Of a stretch of 45,454 bases of DNA, positions 1-8,519 are shown one piece after another. Both the position numbers and the translations under genes were made by a program. The stretch is from Chloroflexota bacterium (GTDB lineage Bacteria; Chloroflexota; Dehalococcoidia; UBA2247; RBG-13-53-26). How positions within the stretch are numbered: the first letter of the stretch is position 1; every line of letters begins with the position of its first letter. The stretch spans positions 1-45,454 of the forward strand of contig VGOE01000013.1 in the NCBI GenBank assembly GCA_016876035.1. The letters run 5' to 3'. The notes below the pieces were generated by a model that worked only from the letters and a program-made list of their open reading frames with translations, did no database searches and was not told the DNA's origin.

Positions 1-99
1 GGTCTCCTGCTCAAAATCCCCCCACCAATCCTCCTCATCCTTGACCTCCCGCCACAAATCCTCTAACTTGAGTTGGGTCAGGTCTTTGACCTGTACCAT
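1..99 (-). mobile_element. Transposase N-terminus (partial, runs off the contig)
   Basis: An open frame starts at an ATG (complement of 97-99) and runs off the left edge after 33 codons. A strong AAGGAGG ribosome site lies about seven bases upstream. The peptide begins MVQVKDLTQLKLEDLW and is rich in acidic residues and tryptophan. That resembles the start of IS256/Mutator-type transposases as I remember them, but 33 residues are too few to be sure. A terminal-repeat-like sequence at 156-171 matches one at the right end of the window, beside a transposase C-terminus. Together these suggest two copies of one IS, with the assembly ending inside each. Confidence 0.45.
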
Positions 100-155
100 G
101 GGGCGTCCTCCTTTCTAAGATATCTTTTTCTCTATATCTCTAGAAGGATACGCCC

Positions 156-171
156 CCCTCTTTTTACACAC
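156..171 (-). repeat. Probable IS terminal inverted repeat, left copy
   Basis: Read on the minus strand this is GTGTGTAAAAAGAGGG. It matches 14 of 16 bases of 45344-45359 read on the plus strand. It lies about 57 bases upstream of the transposase start at 99, where a terminal repeat would be expected. The outer border is probably near 172-177. Confidence 0.5.
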
Positions 172-241
172 AATATGTTACGCTACCTCGCACAGATTCA
201 CCTTGACCCACTGCGTTACAGGAGATATACTCGAAGCAGAG

Positions 242-2383
242 ATGGAGATCACACAGCTTTTGGAAAAGGCTGGGGACTACCTTTCTAAGGAGAAGCTGGC
301 CCTGGTTGAGGAAGCCTACCAGTTTGCCCTGGAGGCTCATCAAGGACAGACGAGGCAGTCTGGAGAGCCGTATCTACAGCATCCCCTCGAGGCTGCCTCT
401 ATTCTGACTGACCTCAGGCTGGATGCCAACTCTCTGGCTGCCGCTCTCCTTCACGATGTTCCGGAGGACTGTGCCGTACCCCTGTCCCGCATTGAAGATA
501 TCTTCGGTCCCGAAATAAGCAAACTGGTGGACGGGGTCACCAAACTGACCCATGTATCTTCTCAAGTGATCGAAAAGCCCAGCGAGAAGGACCTCCAGGC
601 CGAGAGCCTGAGAAAAATGCTGGTAGCCATGGCGGAGGACTTGAGGGTGGTCTTCATCAAGCTGGCGGACCGACTGCATAATTTGCGCACCCTGGATGCC
701 CTTCCTCCGGCAAAACAGCGGGCCGTCGCCAGAGAAACGCTGGAGGTCTACAGTCCTCTAGCCCATCGCCTGGGCATCGTGAAGCTAAGGTCACAGCTTG
801 AGGATTTGTCCTTCTCTTACTTGGAACCTTTGAAATATCAGCGGACGAAGCAACTGCTAGTGAGATACGAGGTCGACCACGAAAAAGTGATTAGCCACGT
901 TATTGCAACGCTCACGCCAGAGCTGGAAAAGGCAGGACTGAAAGCCGTGGTCTCGGGGAGGTCGAAGGGCATCTTCAGCCTGTACCGGAAGATGCAGAGG
1001 TACAGTGCCCTGGGGAAGGATCTGAGTGATATACATGACATCCTGGCTGTACGGGTCATTGTGGACAGGGTTGAGGATTGCTACCATGCGCTGGGCATTG
1101 TTCATAGCTTGTGGCATCCCATCAGTAGCGAATTCAATGACTACATTGCCACGCCGAAGCGAAACGGCTATCGGTCGCTTCACACCACTGTGATGTGTCT
1201 TGGTGGGCCGATTGAGGTCCAGGTTCGCACCCATGAGATGCACTACGCCGCCGAATATGGGGTCGCTGCCCACTGGTGCTACAAGGAGGGAGTCAAACAG
1301 GATCTGTTCGAGCAGAGGATCTCAGGATTGCGCCAGCTTCTTGAGTGGCATAGAGAACTCGCCGGTACCCGCGAGTTTCTGGAGTCGGTGAAGACGGACA
1401 TTCTCCGAGACCAGGTCTTTGTGTATACGCCAAAGGGAGAGATAAAAGATTTGCCCACTGGGTCTACGGCGCTGGACTTTGCCTATATGATCCACACCGA
1501 CTTGGGCCATCGCTGTATCGGAGCAAAGGTCAATGGCAAGCTGGTGCCTCTTACTTATCGGCTCCACAACGGTGACACAGTGGAAATCATTGCTGCCAAG
1601 GGGCGCAAGGGGCCTAGCCGAGACTGGCTCAATTTCAACCTGGGATATGTCAATACTTCGCACGCACGAGAGAGGATCCGCCAATGGTTCAGAAAGCAGG
1701 CCCGGTCTGAGAACATCGAGAAAGGCAAAGAGATTCTGGAGAAGGAAATGCGGCGGTTGGGAATAAGCTTGGGCAACCGCGAGGAGATTGCACGCCTGTT
1801 CAATTATAGGGACGTCGACGACTTCCACGCTGCCATCGGCTGTGGAGAGATCAACCCCAATCAGATTGTCCTGAAGATTGCCGCGCAGGCAGAGCAACCC
1901 AAGGTAATCACGGATATTGCCACCAAACCTTCAGCGCCCATGGGCATCAAGGTTCTGGGGACGGGTGACCTTCTCACTCAGCTAGCACGGTGTTGCCACC
2001 CCTTGCCAGGGGACGAGATCATCGGTTATATCACCCGTAGCAAGGGGGTGAGCGTCCACCGCCAGAACTGCCCTAACATGGCACGGGTAACTGAAAAGGA
2101 GAGGCTGGTCTCTGTCGATTGGGGAAGGGTCGACCGGCTATACCCGGTGGTGATTCGTATCGATGCCTTTAACAGGGTGGGGCTGCTGCGGGACATCAGT
2201 ACTTTGGTAGCTGAAGAGGGAATAAACATAGCCTCGGTGACTTCGACTGCCCATGATAGCGACACCAGTTCGGTCTTTCTGACTCTGGAGATAAGAAGCA
2301 TCAGCCAGTTATCCCGGCTGCTGTCCAAGCTGGAGGGAGTCAGCGGGGTGACCAGCGTGATGCGAGGGGCGGGAACAGGTTAG
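242..2383 (+). CDS. relA: RelA/SpoT-type (p)ppGpp synthetase/hydrolase
   Basis: This is a long-form RelA/SpoT homolog of about 713 residues that makes and degrades the alarmone (p)ppGpp. The order is classical: an N-terminal HD hydrolase domain with HDVPED at about residue 71, a synthetase domain with NDYIATPKRNGYRSLHTTV, a TGS domain beginning DQVFVYTPKGEIKDLP, a cysteine-containing segment (RCCHPLPGD) and a C-terminal ACT domain. The intact HD motif implies hydrolase activity; whether the synthetase is equally active I cannot tell. The start is uncertain. ATG at 242 fits the family N-terminus (MEITQLLEKAGDYL), but the AGGAG at 220-224 is 17 bases away. A TTG at 203 is also in frame. Confidence 0.93.
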   Translation: MEITQLLEKAGDYLSKEKLALVEEAYQFALEAHQGQTRQSGEPYLQHPLEAASILTDLRLDANSLAAALLHDVPEDCAVPLSRIEDIFGPEISKLVDGVTKLTHVSSQVIEKPSEKDLQAESLRKMLVAMAEDLRVVFIKLADRLHNLRTLDALPPAKQRAVARETLEVYSPLAHRLGIVKLRSQLEDLSFSYLEPLKYQRTKQLLVRYEVDHEKVISHVIATLTPELEKAGLKAVVSGRSKGIFSLYRKMQRYSALGKDLSDIHDILAVRVIVDRVEDCYHALGIVHSLWHPISSEFNDYIATPKRNGYRSLHTTVMCLGGPIEVQVRTHEMHYAAEYGVAAHWCYKEGVKQDLFEQRISGLRQLLEWHRELAGTREFLESVKTDILRDQVFVYTPKGEIKDLPTGSTALDFAYMIHTDLGHRCIGAKVNGKLVPLTYRLHNGDTVEIIAAKGRKGPSRDWLNFNLGYVNTSHARERIRQWFRKQARSENIEKGKEILEKEMRRLGISLGNREEIARLFNYRDVDDFHAAIGCGEINPNQIVLKIAAQAEQPKVITDIATKPSAPMGIKVLGTGDLLTQLARCCHPLPGDEIIGYITRSKGVSVHRQNCPNMARVTEKERLVSVDWGRVDRLYPVVIRIDAFNRVGLLRDISTLVAEEGINIASVTSTAHDSDTSSVFLTLEIRSISQLSRLLSKLEGVSGVTSVMRGAGTG

Positions 2384-2465
2384 TCAACAAGGTGGGCTTG
2401 TGGAAGGCGAGCTCTGCGCTTTGCCAGTATAGTTTCCGGGGCTACTGGGTTGTTCATATGGCGAT

Positions 2466-2494
2466 TTGCTTCAAACGTCTGAACAGGCTAGAAT
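2466..2494 (+). promoter_or_regulatory. Putative sigma70 promoter of rpsT
   Basis: TTGCTT (2466-2471) and TAGAAT (2489-2494) are separated by 17 bases. They lie about 55 bases upstream of the rpsT start, in the gap after relA. This is a sequence match only. Confidence 0.45.
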
Positions 2495-2548
2495 TGAAAA
2501 TCGACCGGAAGTCGGCACTAGAGGTTTCCAGGATGATTAGGAGGTGCT

Positions 2549-2797
2549 TTGGCAAAACTAGCTAATGTGGAAAGAAGACGGTTGCGTAATAAATCGGTGC
2601 GCACTTTTGTTAAAACATGCACGGCCAAGGCGGACAGTCTCATCGATGAGAAAGAGGCGGTTGCCGCTCGTGAGGCCGTCACTGCTGCAGTGAGTGCCCT
2701 GGATAAGGCGGCCAAGAAAGGCGTCATCCACCGTAACAAGGCCGCTCGTCACAAGTCGCGCCTGATGAAAAAGCTAAATCAAGCCACCAAGAGTTAA
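2549..2797 (+). CDS. rpsT: 30S ribosomal protein bS20
   Basis: An 82-residue, very basic protein beginning MAKLANVERRRLRNKSVRT, typical of bS20, which binds 16S rRNA in the small subunit body. Its length is normal for the family. The start codon is TTG, supported by AGGAGG about eight bases upstream. It has its own probable promoter and is followed by a strong hairpin at 2827-2856, so it is probably transcribed alone. Confidence 0.95.
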   Translation: MAKLANVERRRLRNKSVRTFVKTCTAKADSLIDEKEAVAAREAVTAAVSALDKAAKKGVIHRNKAARHKSRLMKKLNQATKS

Positions 2798-2826
2798 GGC
2801 TTAAAGGCCCGGATCAAACCGTCGAA

Positions 2827-2860
2827 AACCCAGGCAGCCTGTTGGCTGCCTGGGTTCGTT
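2827..2860 (+). terminator. Probable rho-independent terminator after rpsT
   Basis: A perfect 13-bp stem (2827-2839 with 2844-2856) closes on a TGTT loop and is followed by CGTTTCGT, a weak T-rich tail. It begins 29 bases after the rpsT stop. Confidence 0.7.
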
Positions 2861-2884
2861 TCGTAAGAGAGGCTCAAGGCGTGA

Positions 2885-2912
2885 TTGACAACCAGGTGAT
2901 CAGCATTATAGA
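2885..2912 (+). promoter_or_regulatory. Putative promoter of the surface protein gene
   Basis: TTGACA (2885-2890) and TATAGA (2907-2912) with a 16-base spacer. They would give a leader of about 100 bases before the gene at 3017. They lie downstream of the rpsT terminator. Confidence 0.5.
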
Positions 2913-3016
2913 ATGCCAGCCAAGGAGGCCATCACACCAGGAGGACTACCGACACCAGGGGTTTGCTTACATCGAGGTATAGGACCGCGAGTAAAAGGCC
3001 TCCGAAGGAGGTCAAG

Positions 3017-4375
3017 ATGTCAAGAAAACCGCTGCTCAATGGCTTAATCAAGAGAACGATCATACCGTCAGTGCTGGTTGCGATCCTTCTGTTGAACCTT
3101 GCCTCAATCGCTTATGCTGCGCCTAGCAGTGCGGTTTCGGTAGAAACGGACAATATTATTGAGGTGGGCAGCAGCCAGGAAGTTGTGGTCACCTTCCAGA
3201 ACACTGCCTCATCAGACATTAACGATGTGGCGTCCACCATTCAGTTCATAACATTTGCGGCGGCAAATTTGAACCCGAGCCGCACTCTTATTGCCTTGAA
3301 TGCTTCATGGGAAATATACGCTAATGAAGCTGATCCGGTTCCCAGGGTTATTGGTACTGTTACCGGCGTGAATACCCCGGAGATCTACGCACCCTATTCT
3401 GTCACCAGTCCCATCGATATGTATACTTGGGCCCTGGGAAAACCGAGTGGCACTCTTGATGTCTACACCGATACGTCACAATTTGATAATAGCCTCAAGA
3501 TTCTAAGACCCGGGGAAGTTCTGAAACTGACCATTACTGCCCTATGCGGTGGTTTGGTCGGGGATAGCCGGATATGGTTCTTCTTCAGAGCTACGGAATA
3601 CGAGCCTACGAGTATTCCCGTGCCGAACATAAATACGATTCCAGAAGCTCAAAGGATGAACCTCTACTATTCGAAGTCTCCGGGGCCTATCCAGATGCCG
3701 TACTGGTGGCCGCTACACAACAGCTATGACCCTTACGATGCAGACATCAACACGGGCCATGTTTTCGAACAAGTATCCTGGACAAGAAGAGCAACGACTC
3801 GTGCCTTCTCCAAATCAAACAAGCTCGTGCATCAAATAGCTGTGGCAAACCCGGAAGAAGGCTCCTTCTCTTTCCATATCTGTGGTATGAAGTTTAACGA
3901 TCTCAACAGGGATGGTATTCATGACAGTGAAACTGAGCCAGGTATCAATGGAGTTGCTGTGACCCTTCTAGGGCCTGACCAACAAACCAAGGCAGAAGTC
4001 TACTATGAAGGGAAGTTCATCTACACCCCTCCGGATGACACGAATCCCCTGGAGTCGGGCGAGAACGGCCTTGAGGGAAGCTTTTGCTTCAATCTACAAG
4101 ACGTACAACCCGGGACCTACGTCTTCTACGTCAGGGAAGACGTGCCACCGGGCTGGGTAGCGACCACCCCGACTCTGATAGGCCCGATAACACTGGTGGC
4201 CAGCGACAGCGGGCCTCGCGAATCCCTCCATAACAACTTTGGCAACGCCAGCCCACAAATCACTAGAGTTCCTGCCCTCTCCCAGTGGGGGATGATTGGG
4301 ATGGCCACCTTACTTGCCGGGTTCTTGATCTGGGCAGCGAGGAGAAAGCGGAGTAATCTTGGAAAAGCTCTGTGA
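3017..4375 (+). CDS. Secreted surface protein with SdrD-B-like domain and C-terminal sorting signal
   Basis: A 452-residue exported protein of unknown function. An N-terminal signal peptide (basic start, hydrophobic run, cleavage probably after AYA near residue 34) is followed by a beta-rich region without recognised homology. Then comes a Cna-B/SdrD-B-type module whose start, KFNDLNRDGIHDSETEPGIN, has the calcium-loop style of that family. The C-terminus has VPALSQWGMI, a hydrophobic helix and then RRKR, resembling IPTL-CTERM sorting signals (consensus near IPTLSEWG) and suggesting processing at the membrane. ATG 3017 is preferred because AAGGAGG ends five bases upstream; an in-frame start at 2963 lacks this. 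No sorting protease is visible nearby. Confidence 0.75.
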   Translation: MSRKPLLNGLIKRTIIPSVLVAILLLNLASIAYAAPSSAVSVETDNIIEVGSSQEVVVTFQNTASSDINDVASTIQFITFAAANLNPSRTLIALNASWEIYANEADPVPRVIGTVTGVNTPEIYAPYSVTSPIDMYTWALGKPSGTLDVYTDTSQFDNSLKILRPGEVLKLTITALCGGLVGDSRIWFFFRATEYEPTSIPVPNINTIPEAQRMNLYYSKSPGPIQMPYWWPLHNSYDPYDADINTGHVFEQVSWTRRATTRAFSKSNKLVHQIAVANPEEGSFSFHICGMKFNDLNRDGIHDSETEPGINGVAVTLLGPDQQTKAEVYYEGKFIYTPPDDTNPLESGENGLEGSFCFNLQDVQPGTYVFYVREDVPPGWVATTPTLIGPITLVASDSGPRESLHNNFGNASPQITRVPALSQWGMIGMATLLAGFLIWAARRKRSNLGKAL

Positions 4376-4536
4376 TTTCGTGGAAAGACTCCAGTCAGAA
4401 TTCCTGATCGAGTGTCATAGTTTGCCAATGGAACCTCAATCTTCCTAGCAAACCTGCCGAGGTTGTTGGCGAAACATCGTGCCAGGCTGGTGCGTCCGCT
4501 AGAGAGGACGAAAATTCAGTATGAAAGGAGGCTAGA

Positions 4537-4950
4537 ATGAAGCTGATCAAGGAGTTTAGGCAGTTCCTGCTGCGGGGGAACGTGGTAGACCTGGCCGTTG
4601 CGGTGGTCATCGGCATCGCCTTTGGGGCAGTGATAACCGCTTTAGTCGCAGATATACTAACACCTCTCATAGCTGCCATCGCTGGAGAGCCAGATTTCTC
4701 GAACCTGACCGTCACGCTCAACAAGAGCGTCTTCAAGTACGGTGACTTCATCAATGCGCTTATTGCCTTCATCCTGGTGGCCGCAGCGTTATTCTTCTTT
4801 GTAGTGGTGCCAATAAACCGTATGATTGCTCGCTCCCGCAAGCAGCCGCCGGCAGACCCGACGACCCGAAAGTGCCCCGAATGCCTGAGCGAGATTCCTA
4901 TTGAGGCACGGCGCTGTGCTCACTGCACATCAGTAGTGCCACAAGCGTAG
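4537..4950 (+). CDS. mscL: Large-conductance mechanosensitive channel MscL with C-terminal zinc ribbon
   Basis: A 137-residue MscL, the pentameric channel that opens under membrane tension during osmotic downshock. The amphipathic N-terminus and first membrane helix (LLRGNVVDLAVAVVIGIAFG, about 11-30) and the second helix (about 70-93) are typical. Instead of the usual cytoplasmic helix bundle, the last 27 residues hold two CxxC pairs (Cys113/116 and Cys127/130), a small zinc ribbon. A GGAGG ribosome site lies seven bases before the ATG. It stands alone between the surface protein and a convergent operon. Confidence 0.93.
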   Translation: MKLIKEFRQFLLRGNVVDLAVAVVIGIAFGAVITALVADILTPLIAAIAGEPDFSNLTVTLNKSVFKYGDFINALIAFILVAAALFFFVVVPINRMIARSRKQPPADPTTRKCPECLSEIPIEARRCAHCTSVVPQA

Positions 4951-5088
4951 AAGTAATAGGCCAACCTGAAAGCGCGAACCTGGATACCGGATATGCGGCC
5001 GCTCGGCTACCCGGACGTGATGAAGCGTCCCGCCATTACGTGCCTTCCGTGTGCTGTAGTTGAGCCAGGGTAGCTGAGATTGAGTGAC

Positions 5089-5895
5089 CTACCTTCCTTT
5101 GAAAACCGGAGGCCTCTTCTCAAGAGCGGCGCGCATCCCCTCCTGGAAATCCTCAGTCTGTATCAGGCGTGACGCGGCCTGGAACTCGAATCGCAATTGA
5201 AAATCGAAGCTGGTCTCCAGGCCCTGGTAGAGCAACTGTTTTACCATTCCCAGGGCTAGGGGGGGCATTTGCGCCAGCTTCCCTCCTAATGCGTGTGCGG
5301 CCTCGATCAGGATCTGAGGAGGCACTACTTGCTCCACCAGCCCAGACCTTTCCGCCCAACTGGAGTCTTTGGTCTCCCCTGCGGTCAGAAACTTCAAGGC
5401 GACAGGCAAGCCTGTGATGCGTGGCAGAAGATAGGTAAGCCCCAGTTCGCCTGCTATGCCCAGATTGATAAAGCCTGGTGCGAAGGTGGCTCGTTCCGAG
5501 GCAATGCGGTAGTCACAGAGACACGCCAAGGCGAGCCCCATACCAGAGGTAAAACCATTTATAGCTGCAATGACAGGCTTATAGCAGGTGCGCAGGGATC
5601 TGGGGAGAGTCTGGAGTGGCCCGAAAGGCTGGCTAAGATCCGCCAAGCCTTCAGCCACGCGAGCTGGGTCCGCCATTGCCTGGGCCAAGTCGGCAAAATC
5701 TACCCCGGAACAGAAAGAGCGCCCTGCTCCGGTAATGATGATCACCCTGATGTCGTCATCGCTTTTAATCTCGTCCATGCACTGGCCAAACTCCCGGAAG
5801 AACAGCATATCCAGGGCATTATGCTTCTCGGGCCTGTTCAGGGTCAGGGTAGCTATGTAGTTGGCTTTCTCCACCAGAATCCTCTGGTAAGGCAT
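5089..5895 (-). CDS. Enoyl-CoA hydratase/isomerase family protein
   Basis: A 268-residue crotonase-fold protein. The two oxyanion-hole segments are visible (SFCSGVDF near residue 60 and NGFTSGMGLALACLCDYRIA near 113), so it should bind and polarise an acyl-CoA thioester. Compared from memory with rat enoyl-CoA hydratase, neither classical catalytic glutamate is in its usual place. A glutamate in GIAGELGLTYLLPR may act instead, as in some isomerases, so the reaction is uncertain. It is the last gene of the long minus-strand run, 58 bases after PGI/PMI, and might function with the acyl-CoA dehydrogenase at 13175. Confidence 0.85.
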   Translation of the reverse strand: MPYQRILVEKANYIATLTLNRPEKHNALDMLFFREFGQCMDEIKSDDDIRVIIITGAGRSFCSGVDFADLAQAMADPARVAEGLADLSQPFGPLQTLPRSLRTCYKPVIAAINGFTSGMGLALACLCDYRIASERATFAPGFINLGIAGELGLTYLLPRITGLPVALKFLTAGETKDSSWAERSGLVEQVVPPQILIEAAHALGGKLAQMPPLALGMVKQLLYQGLETSFDFQLRFEFQAASRLIQTEDFQEGMRAALEKRPPVFKGR

Positions 5896-5953
5896 GAGTC
5901 ACCTCCGTATTTTGTGGCTAGATACGATCCTGGTCTCTAAAGCAGAAAGAAAT

Positions 5954-7015
5954 CTAAAGCCCGGCAAGACGCTTTTTCAGATAATCTATTGAAGCTACCG
6001 GGGTGGGGTCAACGCCATTGAGCATGGCCAGATAGAAGCTGACATAATCCCCAAAAAGGATGAGGCCCAGCATCTGAGCCAAGGGGCTATCGCCTGTTGC
6101 CTCTATCATGTCGTGTCCGATTCCGGCCTTTGTCATGATTTCCATAGTAAAACGGTAACGCCGCGAAAGGCGTGCGTGCAGCCGCGACGAATGGAGCAAG
6201 ACCACCTGGATGTTATCCTTCACCTCTAAAGGGAACTGATAACCTACTATGGCATTATGATTCAGCTCAGGAAAAAGCTCGTAGAAAGCCCAGGCCTTGC
6301 CATTCTCATTAAGCTGCGTCTTCCAGCGCTGGGCCACCTCCGACAGTATTCCAGCTCCGTAGATTACCGCCAGCTTTCCTGAAAGCCTGGTGGCCAACTG
6401 TTTGGCCGGGTTAGAGGCCAAGGGCGTGCTTTCGCTCAGTTGGGCCGCCAGTTCGTTCAGGACATGGATGGCCTCCTCGAAATCAGCTGACTTGTCCTCC
6501 ACAAGCCCAAGTCTCTGGAAAATACCCAGCAGGGGAACAAAACTGTGGGCAAAGGCAGCCCGGGGCGGTGCATGGTAATCTATGACAAAGATGGGAACTC
6601 CTTCTTTGGCCGCTAGCGTTCTGAGTTGGCCTCCTCCGGTGAGCACCAGCTTCTTGGCAGCGATCGGCAGGGATTCGACAAAGGCGGAGATGGTCTCTTC
6701 AGTGTTCCCAGAGTAGCTTGATACAATAAGCAGAGTCTTCTCATCAAGAAAGGGAGGCCGGCCATAACTTCGGTGCACCGAAACAGGCAATCTGTTTTCC
6801 AGAGCGGTTAGGCTACGCAGCAGCTCGCCTCCGATGGCAGAGCCACCCATCCCCAGGATAATAGCCCTGTCCACCTGGCTGTAGTGCTGAGGCAGTTCGA
6901 ATCGCAGTGCATCTTGCCACGCTTGCCGGCACTGCCCGGGCAAGGCATGGAGATGATAGCGCATTCCGGAAGGATCGAGCCGCTGGTAAGTCTGTGGATC
7001 GTCGAGATTGCTCAC
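5954..7015 (-). CDS. Bifunctional phosphoglucose/phosphomannose isomerase
   Basis: A 353-residue SIS-domain protein of the archaeal-type PGI/PMI family, which interconverts fructose 6-phosphate with glucose 6-phosphate and mannose 6-phosphate. The first SIS domain carries LGMGGSAIGGELL and VSSYSGNTEET. The second carries NENGKAWAFYELFPELNHNA, with the Glu and His expected at the active site. The start lies four bases after the stop of the phosphohexomutase, so the two are probably co-translated and act in sequence on hexose phosphates. Confidence 0.88.
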   Translation of the reverse strand: MSNLDDPQTYQRLDPSGMRYHLHALPGQCRQAWQDALRFELPQHYSQVDRAIILGMGGSAIGGELLRSLTALENRLPVSVHRSYGRPPFLDEKTLLIVSSYSGNTEETISAFVESLPIAAKKLVLTGGGQLRTLAAKEGVPIFVIDYHAPPRAAFAHSFVPLLGIFQRLGLVEDKSADFEEAIHVLNELAAQLSESTPLASNPAKQLATRLSGKLAVIYGAGILSEVAQRWKTQLNENGKAWAFYELFPELNHNAIVGYQFPLEVKDNIQVVLLHSSRLHARLSRRYRFTMEIMTKAGIGHDMIEATGDSPLAQMLGLILFGDYVSFYLAMLNGVDPTPVASIDYLKKRLAGL

Positions 7016-7019
7016 CCCG

Positions 7020-8438
7020 TTACACTCCCAATATCTTCCTTCCCTCTGCGATGAGTGTTTTCGCCCTTTCCAAAGTGCTGGCCTCGGCGTAGATGCGGAG
7101 GATTGGTTCCGTCCCCGAGAGGCGGATCAACAGCCATGAACCATCCGCCAAGGTGAAGTGGTAGCCATCTACGGTATTGATCCTGGTGACCTCACTCCGA
7201 GCAATAGTGGAGGGCATTCTACTGACCAGACGCTCCAGGATCTTCTCTCGTTCTGCTGCCGGAAATTCCAGGTCGAGACGCTCGTAGTGGTGTGGGCCAA
7301 CTTTGCTATACAGGTAGTCAATAAGTTGCGACGGCGTCTTCTTCAGCCTATTGATGAAGTCCAGCATGTAGATACCAGCAAGTATGCCATCGCGCTCAGG
7401 CAAGTGGCCCCGAAACCCAAAACCGCTGCTTTCCTCCCCCCCGATTAGAGCATTCTCGGCCATCATCTTGGGAGCCACGTACTTGAAGCCCACCGGTGTC
7501 TCGTACACCGGCACGCCGTAAAGTTGGCCTAGCTTGTACATCATGCTGCTCGTGGTGAGCGTCTTAACGATAGCGCCGCGTTCTCCTCGCGCCTCCAGCA
7601 AATAAAGGGCCATCAGCGCGAAAATCTGTAAAGGAGTCAACACCGTCCCGCGCTCATCCACAATTCCAATGCGGTCGGCATCACCATCTGTGGCGAGCCC
7701 TAAACTGGCCCTGCTTTCCATAACCAACACAGAAAGCTTTGACAGATGGCGGGCGATCGGCTCAGGTTGAATTCCTGGGAAGAGGGGATTACGCTCTCCA
7801 TTGATCTCGACTACCTCAGTTCTGCCATTCTCGAGGATCTTCTTGAAATAACCAGCTCCCGCCCCAAACATGGAGTCCACTGCCACTTTCAAGCCAGCCT
7901 GCCGTATGCTTTCAAGATCAGCAAGCTGACCTAGATGTCGGAGATAAGCGGGATCCAAATCAGAGTACTCAATGATCCCTTGTGATAGCCCCTGATCCAA
8001 TGACAAACGCTTGACTCTGTTTTGGGCCATGATTTGAGGCAGGCGGGACTCCACATCGGCCACCACCTCGGTTGGGGCGCTACTCCCGTACTTGGTCTTA
8101 ACCTTGAAACCATTCCACTGAGCAGCGTTATGGCTGGCAGTGATGATGATCCCTCCGGCAGCTTTCAGATGTATGATGCCATAGCTTATCACCGGTGTGG
8201 GTGAAGCCCTGGGACATAGGTACACTTTGATTCCATTGCCCGCCACCACTTCGCTGGCCGCAGCAGCAAAGTATTCCGAAGCGAAGCGGGTATCATAGCC
8301 GACGACCAGCCCTCCTTGGGCAAGTCCCTTGTCACAAAAGTACTCCGATACGCTCTGGGCGCAGTAGCGCACATTATCGAAGGTGAAATCGTCAGCTATA
8401 ATGCCTCTCCAGCCATCAGTGCCAAACTTGATTGTCAT
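7020..8438 (-). CDS. Phosphoglucomutase/phosphomannomutase (alpha-D-phosphohexomutase)
   Basis: A 472-residue phosphohexomutase that moves phosphate between C6 and C1 of glucose or mannose. All four functional loops are visible in order: the phosphoserine loop ITASHNAAQWNG, the metal loop DGDADRIG, the sugar loop GGEESSGFG and the phosphate-binding RLSGTEPILRIYAE near the C-terminus. The start FGTDGWRG is typical. Substrate preference cannot be read from sequence, but the adjacent PGI/PMI fits supply of sugar 1-phosphates for nucleotide sugars. It follows metK after an 81-base gap. Confidence 0.9.
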   Translation of the reverse strand: MTIKFGTDGWRGIIADDFTFDNVRYCAQSVSEYFCDKGLAQGGLVVGYDTRFASEYFAAAASEVVAGNGIKVYLCPRASPTPVISYGIIHLKAAGGIIITASHNAAQWNGFKVKTKYGSSAPTEVVADVESRLPQIMAQNRVKRLSLDQGLSQGIIEYSDLDPAYLRHLGQLADLESIRQAGLKVAVDSMFGAGAGYFKKILENGRTEVVEINGERNPLFPGIQPEPIARHLSKLSVLVMESRASLGLATDGDADRIGIVDERGTVLTPLQIFALMALYLLEARGERGAIVKTLTTSSMMYKLGQLYGVPVYETPVGFKYVAPKMMAENALIGGEESSGFGFRGHLPERDGILAGIYMLDFINRLKKTPSQLIDYLYSKVGPHHYERLDLEFPAAEREKILERLVSRMPSTIARSEVTRINTVDGYHFTLADGSWLLIRLSGTEPILRIYAEASTLERAKTLIAEGRKILGV

Positions 8439-8519
8439 TCTTGCGATCCTTTGCTAGAGAAGCATCGCCAGTCTATAGGAAGGCGACCCCCCCTACATCA
8501 CAGCTACCATACCCGCAGG

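Noticed and set aside
73-288. 71-codon plus-strand frame at the left edge
   Set aside because: It crosses the IS end and the relA start in another frame and has no coding character.
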